Below, piece by piece: positions 26,636-35,941 of a DNA stretch of 64,000 bases (the first letter of the stretch is position 1; each line of letters opens with the position of its first letter). The DNA comes from an uncultured Alcanivorax sp. Its GTDB lineage: Bacteria > Pseudomonadota > Gammaproteobacteria > Pseudomonadales > Alcanivoracaceae. Below the pieces are notes generated by a model, which saw only the letters and a program-made list of their open reading frames with translations, was not told the origin of the DNA and did not search any database. The translations under genes were made by a program, and so were the position numbers. Location of the stretch: contig NZ_CAMYIV010000011.1 of the NCBI RefSeq assembly GCF_947258575.1, positions 62,001-126,000 of the forward strand, in the 5' to 3' direction.

Positions 26636-27073
26636 TTGGTAAACAAGGTCACCGTCGGTTGGCGGGAATGGGTAGCGTTACCCGAACTGGACATTGAAGC
26701 GATCAAGGCCAAGGTGGATACCGGGGCCCGTACTTCTGCGTTGCATGCCTTCCAGGTAGAAAGTTTTCAGCGTGATGACCAGGAATGGGTTCGTTTTTCC
26801 ATCCACCCGATCCAGGGGCAGGACCAGGTCAGCCATTGCGAGGCAGTGGTGCTGGACCGCCGGGTCGTCACTGATTCCGGTGGCCACAAGGAAGAGCGCC
26901 CGGTGATCCTCACCCATATCGAGTTAGGGGGGCGCCGTTGGCCCATCGAAATTACCCTGACTGATCGCGAAAACATGAAATTCCGTATGCTGTTGGGACG
27001 AACCGCCATGGGCGAGATTGCTGTCGATCCCACGGCATCTTTTCTTCTAGGTGGAAATAAAGACCAACCATGA
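26636..27073 (+). CDS. rimB: RimB-type putative ATP-dependent zinc protease
   Basis: Small protein of the DUF785/COG4067 family (145 aa), proposed to trim the glutamate tail that RimK adds to ribosomal protein S6. The hallmark [12 protein letters not shown] (residues 26-37) resembles the D-T-G loop of retroviral-type proteases; MLLGRTAM near the C-terminus is also conserved. It starts with TTG at 26636, supported by GAGGGG eight bases upstream, and overlaps rimK by four bases (ATGA), so the two are coupled. The name RimB follows work on the Pseudomonas rimABK operon; the biochemical role is less certain than the family match. Confidence 0.85.
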   Translation: MVNKVTVGWREWVALPELDIEAIKAKVDTGARTSALHAFQVESFQRDDQEWVRFSIHPIQGQDQVSHCEAVVLDRRVVTDSGGHKEERPVILTHIELGGRRWPIEITLTDRENMKFRMLLGRTAMGEIAVDPTASFLLGGNKDQP

Positions 27074-27978
27074 AAATTGCCATTCTTTCGAGAAACAAGC
27101 GACTGTACTCCACTCGCCGACTGGTGGAGGCGGGCGAGGCGGCCGGCCATGAAATGCATGTCATCGATACCCTGCGTTGCTATATGAGCATGGTGTCTCA
27201 CAAGCCGGAAATTCACTTCAAGGGTGAAGTACTTGAAGGCTTTGATGCGGTGATTCCGCGGATCGGCGCCTCCATCACCCATTACGGCACGGCAGTCCTG
27301 CGCCAGTTCGAGATGATGGGTGTGTTTCCTGTCAATGAATCGGTGGCCATCTCCCGCTCGCGGGACAAGTTGCGTTCGTCGCAGCTGTTGTCGCGCAAAG
27401 GGGTTGGCCTGCCGATCACCGGGTTTGCCCACTCCCCGGATGATATTCCCGACCTGATCAACATGGTTCGCGGTGCCCCCCTGGTGATCAAGATGCTGGA
27501 AGGTACGCAGGGCATCGGCGTGGTGCTGGCGGAAACCCGCAAGGCGGCAGAATCGGTGATTGAGGCCTTTATGGGGCTGAACGTATCGGTGATGGTGCAG
27601 GAATACATCAAGGAAGCTGGCGGCGCCGATATTCGCTGCTTTGTGGTGGGTGGCAAGGTGATCGCCGCCATGAAGCGCCAGGCTCTGCCCGGCGAGTTCC
27701 GTTCCAATCTGCACCGCGGCGGCAGTGCCAGCCTGATCCGTATTACTCCGGAAGAGCGCGCCACCGCGGTGCGCGCCGCCCGAATCATGGGGCTGAATGT
27801 GGCGGGTGTAGACATCCTGCGTTCCAACCATGGTCCGTTAGTCATGGAAGTCAATTCCTCCCCAGGGCTGGAGGGTATCGAAACCTCCACCAACAAGGAT
27901 GTGGCGAGCATGGTTATCAATTTCATCGAAAAGGATGCGCGCCCCTACCGGACCCAGACAAAAGGCTCCAAGGGGTAA
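27070..27978 (+). CDS. rimK: Ribosomal protein S6 glutamate ligase
   Basis: ATP-grasp ligase that adds glutamates to the C-terminus of ribosomal protein S6 and can make free poly-glutamate. 302 aa. Visible features: N-terminal [23 protein letters not shown]-grasp segments [35 protein letters not shown] and the metal-binding [14 protein letters not shown]. Translation is coupled to rimB. The stop codon is followed at once by a half-element of the AAYAGTK repeat. Together with the next gene it forms a trio often seen in marine gammaproteobacteria. Confidence 0.95.
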   Translation: MKIAILSRNKRLYSTRRLVEAGEAAGHEMHVIDTLRCYMSMVSHKPEIHFKGEVLEGFDAVIPRIGASITHYGTAVLRQFEMMGVFPVNESVAISRSRDKLRSSQLLSRKGVGLPITGFAHSPDDIPDLINMVRGAPLVIKMLEGTQGIGVVLAETRKAAESVIEAFMGLNVSVMVQEYIKEAGGADIRCFVVGGKVIAAMKRQALPGEFRSNLHRGGSASLIRITPEERATAVRAARIMGLNVAGVDILRSNHGPLVMEVNSSPGLEGIETSTNKDVASMVINFIEKDARPYRTQTKGSKG

Positions 27979-27985
27979 GGCAGTT

Positions 27986-28013
27986 AATAGTTAACAGTGA
28001 ATAGTTAATAGCG
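27986..28013. repeat. AAYAGTK-heptamer half-element (element E)
   Basis: Four contiguous heptamers, AATAGTT AACAGTG AATAGTT AATAGCG, eight bases after the rimK stop. No inverted partner arm is present. Confidence 0.8.
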
Positions 28014-28094
28014 AAAACCTCCCAACCTTGTTGGTTTCCCTGCCTGTTGTCGGGGCCATCAGGGGCGGAGCGCCGGTGTTGGCTCGGGTAAAAA

Positions 28095-29153
28095 ATGAAA
28101 AACACGAAAGAACCCAAAGTATTGCCGTTTGAACTGGATGGCGTCAGCGTCAAGCCTGGCACCCGTGCCAAGGTGGAGCTGCCGTTGGCGCAGCTCTATA
28201 CCCAGACGCCCCTGAACGTCCCCATCCATGTGATCCACGGGCGCAAGCCCGGGCCGGTGCTGATGGTCAGCGCGGCGATTCACGGTGACGAGCTCAACGG
28301 GGTGGAAATCATCCGTCGCCTGCTGCGACATTCTGCCCTGAAAAGCCTCAGCGGCACGCTGCTGGCGGTGCCGGTGGTCAACGTGTTCGGCTTTATTCAC
28401 AAGACCCGTTACCTGCCGGACCGCCGGGATCTGAACCGTTGCTTCCCCGGCTCCGAAACCGGCAGCCTGGGCGCGCGCATGGCCTGGCAGTTCAAAAGCC
28501 AGGTGCTGGACCGGGCCACCCACGCGGTGGACCTGCATACCGGTGCCGTGCACCGGGCCAACCTGCCGCAGATCCGCGCCGACCTGTCCAACGAGGGCAC
28601 CGCCGCCATGGCCAACGCCTTTGGCGTGCCGGTGGTGATCAACTCGGTACTGGGCGAGGGTACGCTGCGGGAAGTGGCGGAAGCCCAGGGCATCCCGGTG
28701 ATTACCTATGAGGCGGGCGAGGCCCTGCGTTTCGACGAGTCCTGCATTCGCGCTGGTGTCAAAGGCGTGCTCAACATCCTTCAGCACCTGGGCATGACTG
28801 GCGCTCGTCGCGCCAAGGTGCCCAGCGAGCCCTATATCGCCCGCTCCTCAAGCTGGGTGCGTGCCGAGCGCGATGGCGTTTTCCTGCCACTGGTGGCACT
28901 GGGTGCCTGGATCAAGAAAGACGATCTGATCGGCCGTATCTCCAGCCCTTTCGGTGGCGATGACGTCAACATCCACTCTCCGGCCGCCGGCATCCTGGTG
29001 GGGCGCAACAACATGCCGCTGGTGAACGAAGGCGAAGCCCTCTACCACATTGCCCGCTTCGAGGAAGTCAGTGAAGTGGCGCAGTCCCTGGAAGTGTTTA
29101 CCAACGATATCGAAGAGGGGCCGACCCTGTCCGGTGAGCCGCCGATTGTGTAA
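28095..29153 (+). CDS. Succinylglutamate desuccinylase/aspartoacylase family deacylase
   Basis: Zinc-dependent carboxypeptidase-like deacylase of 352 aa in the AstE/AspA (M14) family. The zinc and catalytic residues are visible: SAAIHGDELNG (His and Glu ligands), DRRDLNRCFPG, the third ligand in AVDLHTGAVHRAN, and the likely catalytic glutamate in PVITYEAGEAL. The C-terminal domain (about 250-340) has a lipoyl-like swivel fold pattern (INIHSPAAGILVGRNN-like). It sits just after rimBK, so removal of glutamyl or acyl groups linked to S6 modification or to small peptides is possible, but the substrate is unknown. Not AstE itself: no other ast gene is nearby. Confidence 0.82.
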   Translation: MKNTKEPKVLPFELDGVSVKPGTRAKVELPLAQLYTQTPLNVPIHVIHGRKPGPVLMVSAAIHGDELNGVEIIRRLLRHSALKSLSGTLLAVPVVNVFGFIHKTRYLPDRRDLNRCFPGSETGSLGARMAWQFKSQVLDRATHAVDLHTGAVHRANLPQIRADLSNEGTAAMANAFGVPVVINSVLGEGTLREVAEAQGIPVITYEAGEALRFDESCIRAGVKGVLNILQHLGMTGARRAKVPSEPYIARSSSWVRAERDGVFLPLVALGAWIKKDDLIGRISSPFGGDDVNIHSPAAGILVGRNNMPLVNEGEALYHIARFEEVSEVAQSLEVFTNDIEEGPTLSGEPPIV

Positions 29154-29596
29154 CCCGGTATTGTTTGGCTGAATAATATGCCATTCTGCTCATACGCTCT
29201 TGGTTAGAAAAAATTGGCTAGACACAGAAATAATGAGGCCAGATTAGCCTTGAGTCCCTGGTGTCATTCGACAGTCTGAAAGCTTTTGCGTCAGCGGCAG
29301 GCAGCTGCTGGATTGCCGATCAAAGGCTGTTGGCCAGGAGTTTTGATTTGGCGGAAAGCGGGTAATACAAAAGGTTGAGTCGACAGAGGCTATGCTTGCT
29401 ATGCCGATGCATGAGCGAAAAAGTGGGCCGCTGAATATCGCTAATGTTATTGTAACTATTTGATTTTATTGGATTTGTTTTTTTGTTTCCGCTTTTCCCG
29501 CTGTTGTCACTCTCTCCGGGCCGACCTGTTGCCGATCCTTTGCTATACTGCGCCGCGATATGGACACCCCGTTGATTGAGCATTTGGAGTAATTAG
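29154..29596. other. Intergenic region before sat
   Basis: A 443-base gap, AT-richer than its surroundings, with no convincing gene. TATACT at 29544-29549 is a good -10 box for sat; the -35 region (CCGACC) is poor. Confidence 0.5.
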
Positions 29597-30802
29597 ATGG
29601 TCGCTTTGGTCAAGCCGCATGGTGCGGACGCATTGAACCCCTTGTACGTCGCCGATGAAGCTGCGCGCGTTGCCTTGCAGCATGAAGCGGAATCACTGCC
29701 TTCAGTGGTGATCAGCTCGGCAGCTGCCGCCAATGCGGTGATGATGGGGGCCGGCTATTTCACCCCGTTGTCCGGCTACATGAACAAGGCTGACATGCTG
29801 TCAGTGGCGGAAAACCTGACCACCGCCAATGGCCTGTTCTGGCCCGTGCCGATCGTCAATATGCTGCAGGATGTCAGCGCCATCGCTGGTGCCAAGCGTA
29901 TTGCCCTGCGTGACCCCAATGTGGACGGCCAGCCGGTGATTGCGGTGATGGATGTCGCCGCCATCGAAGAAGCGTCTGACGCCGAACTGGAGGCAGTGGC
30001 CGAGCAGGTTTTTGCCACCAACGACAAGCAGCACCCGGGCGTGGCCAATTTCCTGGCGGCAGGCAACTTTATCGTTTCCGGCGACATCCAGGTGTTGAAC
30101 TACTCCTACTTTGCGGATGACTTCCCCGATACCTTCCGCACCGCAGTTTCCATTCGTAATGAGTTTGTTGAGCGTGGCTGGAATAATGTGGTCGCCTTCC
30201 AGACCCGTAACCCGATGCACCGGGCCCACGAAGAACTGTGCCGCATGGCCCAGGAAGCGCTGAACGCTGACGGCATCCTGATTCATATGCTGCTGGGTAA
30301 ACTGAAAGCGGGTGACATTCCGGCCGACGTGCGCGATGCCTCCATTCGCAAAATGGTGGAAGTGTATTTCCCGCCCAACACCGTGATGATTACCGGTTAC
30401 GGTTTTGACATGCTGTACGCCGGTCCGCGTGAAGCTGTCCTGCATGCGGTATTCCGCCAGAACTGCGGTTGCAGCCATTTGATTGTTGGCCGTGACCATG
30501 CCGGTGTCGGTGATTATTACGGCGCCTTCGACGCACAAACCATCTTCCAGGAAAAAGTGCCTGCTGACGCGCTGGAAATTAAAATCTTCGAGGCCGACCA
30601 CACTGCCTATTCGAAGAAGCTCGGTCGCGTGGTGATGATGCGTGACGTGCCTGATCACACCAAGGACGACTTTGTTCTGCTGTCAGGTACCAAGGTGCGA
30701 GAGATGCTGGGTCAGGGTATTGCGCCCCCGCAGGAATTCTCCCGCCCGGAAGTGGCACAGATTCTGATGGATTATTACCAGACGCTGGACGCTGGCAAGT
30801 AA
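29597..30802 (+). CDS. sat: Sulfate adenylyltransferase (ATP sulfurylase), Sat type
   Basis: Activates sulfate to adenosine 5'-phosphosulfate. 401 aa single-subunit enzyme of the Sat/MET3 family, not the CysD-CysN heterodimer common in enterobacteria. Motifs: PUA-like N-terminal domain, the catalytic QTRNPMHRAHE (202-212), GRDHAGVG (298-305) and LSGTKVREML near the end. There is no fused APS kinase domain. No cysC, cysH or aprAB lies beside it. Sat-type enzymes serve assimilation in many marine bacteria; a dissimilatory role is unlikely without partners. It is monocistronic with its own terminator. Confidence 0.95.
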   Translation: MVALVKPHGADALNPLYVADEAARVALQHEAESLPSVVISSAAAANAVMMGAGYFTPLSGYMNKADMLSVAENLTTANGLFWPVPIVNMLQDVSAIAGAKRIALRDPNVDGQPVIAVMDVAAIEEASDAELEAVAEQVFATNDKQHPGVANFLAAGNFIVSGDIQVLNYSYFADDFPDTFRTAVSIRNEFVERGWNNVVAFQTRNPMHRAHEELCRMAQEALNADGILIHMLLGKLKAGDIPADVRDASIRKMVEVYFPPNTVMITGYGFDMLYAGPREAVLHAVFRQNCGCSHLIVGRDHAGVGDYYGAFDAQTIFQEKVPADALEIKIFEADHTAYSKKLGRVVMMRDVPDHTKDDFVLLSGTKVREMLGQGIAPPQEFSRPEVAQILMDYYQTLDAGK

Positions 30803-30840
30803 TCTTTCCTGAGCGTTTGTGCGCTCAATGCGCATCGGGA

Positions 30841-30866
30841 AAAGCCTCTTTTTAGAGGCTTTTTTC
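30841..30866 (+). terminator. Terminator after sat
   Basis: AAAAGCCTCT pairs with AGAGGCTTTT around a short T-rich loop and ends in TTTTTT. Confidence 0.9.
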
Positions 30867-31134
30867 GTTTCCGGCCTGTGCCTTTCCTCGATGGCTCGAC
30901 GTCCCTGTTAAAGGTGCGTCTGCAGGAGGGGTTGCCCCGGTTCGAGGAAGTGTTGCCTGATTCATCACTCCCTGACCCCCTCAAAACGGGCCAGAGGGGC
31001 CGAGCAGCGGCAGTAAATTACCGATGTGCCTCCGGTTTTACCGGCTGAATTGAGGTAAAATCACGCCCATTCATTTTCCGGGTGGCCCGTTTTGTGGGCA
31101 GTAAAACCCCGTTGGCAGAATAAAGGTACAGGTT
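30867..31134. other. Intergenic region before the lpxO-like gene
   Basis: No gene seen. TAAAAT at 31056-31061 is a possible -10 box for the downstream gene, without a clear -35 box. Confidence 0.4.
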
Positions 31135-32040
31135 ATGGCCGTTATTGTGGTCTGTGTGCTGCTCTATGTGGGCTGCATTGTGTTTATCCGGGCGCGCAAT
31201 CGCAAGCCGCTCGGGCTCAAGCGGCAGCTCTCGGATTTTTCCACTTTCATGGTGCCCTTCAATATCCCGGCCTACCTGCTGTCAAAGGTGCCTACTTCGC
31301 CGCGCATCGGCCTGGCCCATTTTCCCGAGCTGCAACTGATCGAGGACAACTGGGAAACCATTCGCGACGAGGCGTTGGCCCTCTACCACGGTGGCAATAT
31401 CACCGCCAAAGATGATCTGCCGGCAAGCAGTTTCTACAAGGACAATCGCTGGACCAGCTTTTATCTGAAGGTGTACGACAACAAGTTGCCCTCTGCCTAC
31501 GATCTGGCGCCGAAAACCATGGCTCTGCTGGATCAGCTGCCGTCCATGAACATTGCCCTTTTTGCGGTACTGATGCCGGGCAAGAAACTCAATCGTCACC
31601 ATGATCCGTTCGCGTACACCCTGCGTTATTCCATGGGGCTGAGCACGCCCAATGATGAAGGCTGTGGCCTGACAGTGAATGAGGATGACTACATCTGGCG
31701 CGATGGCGACAGCATCATTTTCGATGAAACCTACATCCACTCTGCCTGGAACCGCACCGATACGCCGCGGATTATCCTGATGACCGACGTGGATCGACCC
31801 ATGAAATGGAAGTGGGTGCAGAAGGTGTACTGGTACTTTGGCTGGTTCTTCAATCGCTTGTTTTTCATCGATAATCTGGACAGCAGCCATACCGGAGTGG
31901 GTAACAAGCTGGGCAAAGGGGTAATTGCCTACAAGGGCTTCCTGAAATCGGTAAAGCGGAAAAACAAGACCTTCTACGTTACAGCCAAGTGGGCTGTGGT
32001 GCTGGCGGTGCTGGGCAGTATCGGTTACCAGCTGGTGTAG
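31135..32040 (+). CDS. LpxO-like aspartyl/asparaginyl beta-hydroxylase family dioxygenase
   Basis: Membrane-bound Fe(II)/2-oxoglutarate oxygenase of 301 aa. N-terminal TM (about 2-19), catalytic domain with HxD-type iron ligands in RHHDPFAYTLRYSMGL (His155/His156, Asp157), distal His202 in FDETYIHSAWNRTD and the 2-oxoglutarate-binding Arg207; the C-terminus has a second hydrophobic segment (about 280-300). Size and sequence fit LpxO, which 2-hydroxylates a secondary acyl chain of lipid A. Lipid A hydroxylation would be an outer-membrane adaptation; the substrate is inferred from family only. Confidence 0.82.
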   Translation: MAVIVVCVLLYVGCIVFIRARNRKPLGLKRQLSDFSTFMVPFNIPAYLLSKVPTSPRIGLAHFPELQLIEDNWETIRDEALALYHGGNITAKDDLPASSFYKDNRWTSFYLKVYDNKLPSAYDLAPKTMALLDQLPSMNIALFAVLMPGKKLNRHHDPFAYTLRYSMGLSTPNDEGCGLTVNEDDYIWRDGDSIIFDETYIHSAWNRTDTPRIILMTDVDRPMKWKWVQKVYWYFGWFFNRLFFIDNLDSSHTGVGNKLGKGVIAYKGFLKSVKRKNKTFYVTAKWAVVLAVLGSIGYQLV

Positions 32041-32153
32041 ACCGGCGAAAAGAAAAACTGCCGAGCGGTCGTGGTTTTGCGTCAGGCTGGCTTGGGGCGC
32101 ACCGCTCCATCATGCCAACATGCCGGTGAACACATCGGTAGGGAATAACAACA

Positions 32154-32690
32154 ATGATAAGGAACATCATTGCCGGGGCGGTTTTGGCCTGGGCGTGTGC
32201 CGGGGTGGCCAGCGCAGACGTGAAGGTAGCGCCGGCGGGGGCGTTTTCTGCCAGCGGCAAACTGGCCATGAAGAAAGGCGCTATCCCGGTCAGCTGCCAT
32301 ACCACCTTTAACGGCCAGGTCAGTGAGACGGGCGCCATCCGCGTTACCGAGGTCATCTTCGGAGGCATGAATCCGTTGTGCAAAAGCATCAAGGCGCTGG
32401 CGTTGCCCTGGCAAGGCCAGGTGGATCATCCGGACCGGCTTACGGTGGACGATATGCAGGTCAAGGTCAGGGTGCCGTTGCTGGGTGGTATCTGTGGTCC
32501 GGGGCCGGTAACGCTGGCCTGGGGCAACAAGGATGGATCGGCCACGTTTGATGCAGTGACCCTGGGCCCGGACTGTGCCATGGACGGTACCATGATCACC
32601 TCCCCCCAGGTGGATATCCGTCGTGCCGAACAACCCGCCGTCCCCTCAGAAACGGTCCGCCAACCCGGTGTTACTCAGCACACCAGTTGA
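32154..32690 (+). CDS. Secreted PraB-like protein
   Basis: Exported protein of 178 aa. Signal peptide MIRNIIAGAVLAWACAGVASA (about 1-21), then a compact beta-rich domain with four cysteines (VSCHTTF, NPLCKSIKA, GGICGPGPV, GPDCAMDG) that could form disulfides. The pattern F-x-A-S-G-K-L ... VSCHTTFNGQV ... LPWQGQVD ... GICGPGPVTLAW ... TSPQVDI resembles PraB, the Pseudomonas protein described as an activator of alkane oxidation and emulsification. That role would suit an oil-degrading host, but the match is from memory and moderate. The last 20 or so residues are a hydrophilic tail. Confidence 0.6.
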   Translation: MIRNIIAGAVLAWACAGVASADVKVAPAGAFSASGKLAMKKGAIPVSCHTTFNGQVSETGAIRVTEVIFGGMNPLCKSIKALALPWQGQVDHPDRLTVDDMQVKVRVPLLGGICGPGPVTLAWGNKDGSATFDAVTLGPDCAMDGTMITSPQVDIRRAEQPAVPSETVRQPGVTQHTS

Positions 32691-32808
32691 TCCCGCCTGC
32701 GTATAGGCTTTGTTATTCCGGCCCGATCGGCGTTTCCCCTCGGGCCAACGCCCAGCTATCATGAGTTTTTTCAGTGACAGCAACTGTTTGCAAGGCAAGG
32801 ATATAACA

Positions 32809-33483
32809 ATGCAGAACGTGGTGGCGATTCCCGCTAACCCGGCGCTGGTCAACAGCACCGAAGATTTCCTTCATGCCGTCGAGCACGATCGTAAAGACAG
32901 TGCCGAGAAGTTCATTCACATGGTGGATCATCTCACCGACCGGATTCTCAGCCTGTTCCTGGTGGAACCGGCCAACATGACCGAGCTTTCCGGTGGCCAG
33001 AAGAAGGTGATCGACTTTGCCGTGTCCACCGCCGGCAAGGCGTCCAGCATGCTCACGCGCCAGATTTTCAAAAAGGTGTCTAACGCGGAATTCGCCCCGG
33101 TGGTGAAGAATGTGAAGGACATGTACTGGCAGGCTGGCGACGACAACGACAATCACGCCAGCATTGCTTTCCCGGTGGAAGACAGCTTCGCCGCTGATTT
33201 TCGCAAGGCCACCGAACTGTGTGCGGCAGGCAAGGGCACCGAAGACGTTGCCTTGGTGACTCGGGTGATGAGCGCCATGTCGGACAAAATTATCGATGAA
33301 GTCTTTGTCGCCAACACCAAGGAAGTGAAAATCGGTTTTGTGACCCAGAAAGCCCTGAATGTGGGGATTGATGGTAGCCGCAAGGCTGTGCACGCGGTGA
33401 ACAACAAGGTGCTCAAGGATCTGAGCAATGACGAGCTGAAAGGGTATATGGCCCACTATCAGGGGCTGTTGCGGCAGAGATAA
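32809..33483 (+). CDS. Hypothetical cytoplasmic protein (224 aa)
   Basis: A soluble, mostly helical protein beginning MQNVVAIPANPALVNSTEDF. No signal peptide, TM segment or known motif is visible. The helical middle carries an FIHMVDHLTDRILSLFLVEP stretch and the second half many charged helices. The ATG at 32809 is chosen for the AAGGA site nine bases upstream; a longer reading from 32710 lacks one. It is followed by an AGCT-heptamer element and a terminator. I do not recognise the family. The gene seems intact and has codon use like its neighbours. Confidence 0.7.
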   Translation: MQNVVAIPANPALVNSTEDFLHAVEHDRKDSAEKFIHMVDHLTDRILSLFLVEPANMTELSGGQKKVIDFAVSTAGKASSMLTRQIFKKVSNAEFAPVVKNVKDMYWQAGDDNDNHASIAFPVEDSFAADFRKATELCAAGKGTEDVALVTRVMSAMSDKIIDEVFVANTKEVKIGFVTQKALNVGIDGSRKAVHAVNNKVLKDLSNDELKGYMAHYQGLLRQR

Positions 33484-33490
33484 ACCAATC

Positions 33491-33630
33491 AGCTGCGAGC
33501 TTCTAGCTACGAGCTGTAAGGAAAACCGATGCTGTCGGGGTTGTGCTGCGTTTGCAGCGGCGCACCATTCTGCAAGCTAGAAGCTAGAAGCTAGAAGCTA
33601 GAAGCTAGAAGCTAGAAGCTAGAAGCTAAA
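33491..33630. repeat. AGCTNNN heptamer element
   Basis: Left array AGCTGCG AGCTTCT AGCTACG AGCTGTA (33491-33518), a spacer of 56 bases, then seven perfect AGCTAGA units plus AGCTAAA (33575-33630). Because AGCT is self-complementary, the arms can pair with each other or with themselves. The array runs straight into a terminator. Confidence 0.9.
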
Positions 33631-33631
33631 G

Positions 33632-33657
33632 AAAAGGCGCCGATTGGCGCCTTTTTT
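33632..33657. terminator. Bidirectional terminator between the unknown gene and rhlE
   Basis: Stem AAAAGGCGCC/GGCGCCTTTT, GATT loop, six Ts on the plus strand and an A/T-rich tail on the minus strand. It lies between converging genes. Confidence 0.88.
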
Positions 33658-33660
33658 CGT

Positions 33661-35037
33661 TCAGGACTGCTGGGCTTGCGGCCGGCGGTTGCCTGCCGGG
33701 CGACGGCGTCGCTGGCTGTTGCCGCCGGGGCGGCTGTTGTTATTGGCCGGGCGAGCCTGGCGGTTCTGGCCATTGCCACCTCCGCCGTTGCCATTGCGGG
33801 CCTGGCCGTTTCCGCCACTGCTGTCTGAACGGGCATGGGCGGGTTTGGCTTTCTTCGGGCGTTTGCGCTTCGGTGGCTGCAGCGCCCCCGCTGCCGGTAA
33901 CGGCTCGCCAGGCTCGAAGCCGGCCACGATCTTGCGCTCCAGCTGTTGCTGGGTAAGCCGTTCAATATCCTTCAGCTGCTGGGCTTCATCGGCGCTGACC
34001 AGGGAAATGGCCTGGCCGGTGGCGCCGGCACGACCGGTGCGGCCGATGCGGTGCACATAGTCTTCCGGCACATTGGGCAGGTCCACGTTTACCACCTGTG
34101 GCAACTGCTCGATATCCAGGCCCCGGGCGGCAATGTCGGTGGCGACCAGCGCACGTATCTTGCCGTTCTTGAAGTCTGCCAGGGCACGGGTACGGGCGTT
34201 CTGGCTCTTGTTGCCGTGGATAGCGGCGGCTTCGATGCCGTTGCTTTCCAGCTGCTTGGCCAGCTTGTTGGCGCCGTGCTTGGTGCGGCTGAAGACCAGC
34301 ACCTGGAACCAGTTGTTGTCCTGGATCAGGTGGGTGAGCAGGGCCGCCTTGCGCTGTTTGTCCACCGGGGCGATCCACTGGGTGACCAGCTCGGTGGTGG
34401 TGTTGCGCGGGCTCACATCGATTTCCACCGGATCGTTCACCAGGCCCTTGGCCAGGGCGCGGATCTCCGGGGAGAAGGTGGCCGAAAACATCAGGTTCTG
34501 CCGTTTTGGTGGCAGCTTGGAGAGAATCTTGCGGATGTCATGGATAAAGCCCATGTCGAGCATGCGATCCGCTTCATCCAGCACCAGTATTTCCAGGTGA
34601 TCGAATTTCACCGCATTCTGCTGATACAGATCCAGCAAGCGCCCGGGAGTTGCTACCAGGATATCGGCGCCGCCGCGCAGGCGCTGCATCTGAGGATTCA
34701 CCTTCACACCGCCGAATACTACGGTGGAGGTGAGGGGCAGATGCTTGCCGTAGGTGGCCACACTTTCGGCGACCTGGGCGGCCAGCTCCCGGGTTGGGGT
34801 CAGTACCAGAGCGCGTACCTGGTTATTGCTGGCGGCCTTGCCGGCGCGCAGGCGCTCCAGCAGGGGGAGGGTAAACCCGGCAGTTTTGCCGGTGCCGGTC
34901 TGGGCAGCTGCCATCACATCACGGCCGCTGAGTACGGCGGGGATGGCCTGGGCCTGGATCGGTGACGGGGTGTGATAACCCTGATCGGCAACAGCGGCCA
35001 ACAGGTCATCCCCCAGTCCAAGGGAAGTAAAAGGCAT
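33661..35037 (-). CDS. rhlE: DEAD-box ATP-dependent RNA helicase RhlE
   Basis: RNA helicase of the RhlE group involved in ribosome assembly and RNA turnover. 458 aa. Motifs: Q motif GYHTPSPIQ (20-28), Walker [12 protein letters not shown] (44-54), PTRELA, DEAD box in [16 protein letters not shown] (MFSATFS), [10 protein letters not shown] and HRIGRTGR. After about residue 375 the tail is basic and rich in Arg, Gly, Asn and Gln (for example [16 protein letters not shown]), a disordered RNA-binding tail typical of RhlE. Convergent with the preceding unknown gene. Confidence 0.94.
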   Translation of the reverse strand: MPFTSLGLGDDLLAAVADQGYHTPSPIQAQAIPAVLSGRDVMAAAQTGTGKTAGFTLPLLERLRAGKAASNNQVRALVLTPTRELAAQVAESVATYGKHLPLTSTVVFGGVKVNPQMQRLRGGADILVATPGRLLDLYQQNAVKFDHLEILVLDEADRMLDMGFIHDIRKILSKLPPKRQNLMFSATFSPEIRALAKGLVNDPVEIDVSPRNTTTELVTQWIAPVDKQRKAALLTHLIQDNNWFQVLVFSRTKHGANKLAKQLESNGIEAAAIHGNKSQNARTRALADFKNGKIRALVATDIAARGLDIEQLPQVVNVDLPNVPEDYVHRIGRTGRAGATGQAISLVSADEAQQLKDIERLTQQQLERKIVAGFEPGEPLPAAGALQPPKRKRPKKAKPAHARSDSSGGNGQARNGNGGGGNGQNRQARPANNNSRPGGNSQRRRRPAGNRRPQAQQS

Positions 35038-35148
35038 GAAATTGGGTCTAACTTAAGAAGGGGCGGCAAGCCTACCCCATCCGCGGCAGGAACACGAGCC
35101 CGGTGGTCTGGTTGCCGGTAGCGTTGATGAGCGGCGAAATAAAGGTGA

Positions 35149-35871
35149 TCAGACGAGTGGCGGAGTGTTGCTGAGCACTTCATCAACCCCGGAGCGAAGC
35201 GCCTGGCGCTGCTGCTCCTGCCCCTCAGGCAGGAATGCCAGTACCCGACCGCCAAGGTGGTGGTAGGCATCCACCAGTGAGCGCCGGAACAGGGGGAGGC
35301 CATGGAAGACCGGTGGCAGTGAGTAAGTGCGCCCGTTGCGGACGGCTGCCAGCGGCCTGAGGCCCATCAACAGGGACAGGCCGGCCCGCCGGCATTCGTT
35401 CTGGGGCGCCATGGTAATGGCGGCAGGGAACAGCTTGCGCAACAGTCGTGTGTGCTCCGGGTGCCAGAGTAGAAAGCGTGCCTGGCGGCATAGCCAATCG
35501 CCTTTTTGTTGTTGATCCGCCCAGTTGCGCAGGGCGACCAGAGTCCTTTCGGCACTCTCGGGTTTGATATCAAGTACCCAGCGTTGGTCGGTAAAGGTGC
35601 GGGCGAAGTCATCGAAGGTGAGCAGGGACTGGCCATCGTTGAGGCGGTGGCCCAGGCAGCGATCCGAATCCATTTCTTCGATGATGGCATCACTGCCGGC
35701 GGTGCGAATCAGAGCGGGGTCGTGATGCAGGACGATGAGTCCGTCACGGGTGGTGCGAAGGTCGGTTTCCAGGGTATGAAAGCCGGCTTCGGCGGCGGCC
35801 TCGAACGCGTGCAGGCTATTTTCCACATGGCGCTGGTGCAGGCCGCGATGGCTGATCCAGATTACATCCAT
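35149..35871 (-). CDS. Glycerophosphodiester phosphodiesterase
   Basis: Hydrolyses glycerophosphodiesters to an alcohol and glycerol 3-phosphate. 240 aa, TIM-barrel GDPD family without a signal peptide, so cytoplasmic like UgpQ. Catalytic and metal residues: His8-Arg9 (ISHRG), Glu17-Asn18 (VENSLHAF), Glu35 and Asp37 (LETDLRTT) and His50 (LHHDP). The product could feed the same glycerol-3-phosphate pool as GlpK. It is shorter than many homologues, and no transporter is adjacent. Confidence 0.88.
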   Translation of the reverse strand: MDVIWISHRGLHQRHVENSLHAFEAAAEAGFHTLETDLRTTRDGLIVLHHDPALIRTAGSDAIIEEMDSDRCLGHRLNDGQSLLTFDDFARTFTDQRWVLDIKPESAERTLVALRNWADQQQKGDWLCRQARFLLWHPEHTRLLRKLFPAAITMAPQNECRRAGLSLLMGLRPLAAVRNGRTYSLPPVFHGLPLFRRSLVDAYHHLGGRVLAFLPEGQEQQRQALRSGVDEVLSNTPPLV

Positions 35872-35941
35872 GGGGACATTGTCTCCCGGAAACTGGCTTG
35901 GTTAAAGCACCATAAGTCGGGAGCGTGCTTGGCGGTGACGC

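Noticed and set aside
29320-29583. Minus-strand 87-codon frame before sat
   Set aside because: No ribosome-binding site, overlaps the sat promoter and has a low-complexity reading.
29597-30802. Sat as evidence of dissimilatory sulfur metabolism
   Set aside because: No aprAB, dsr or qmo genes are near; assimilation is the simpler reading.
30775-30984. Minus-strand 69-codon frame across the sat terminator
   Set aside because: It runs through the terminator hairpin and has no family match.
33575-33630. AGCTAGA array as a possible CRISPR
   Set aside because: Units are seven bases and contiguous, with no spacers and no cas genes.
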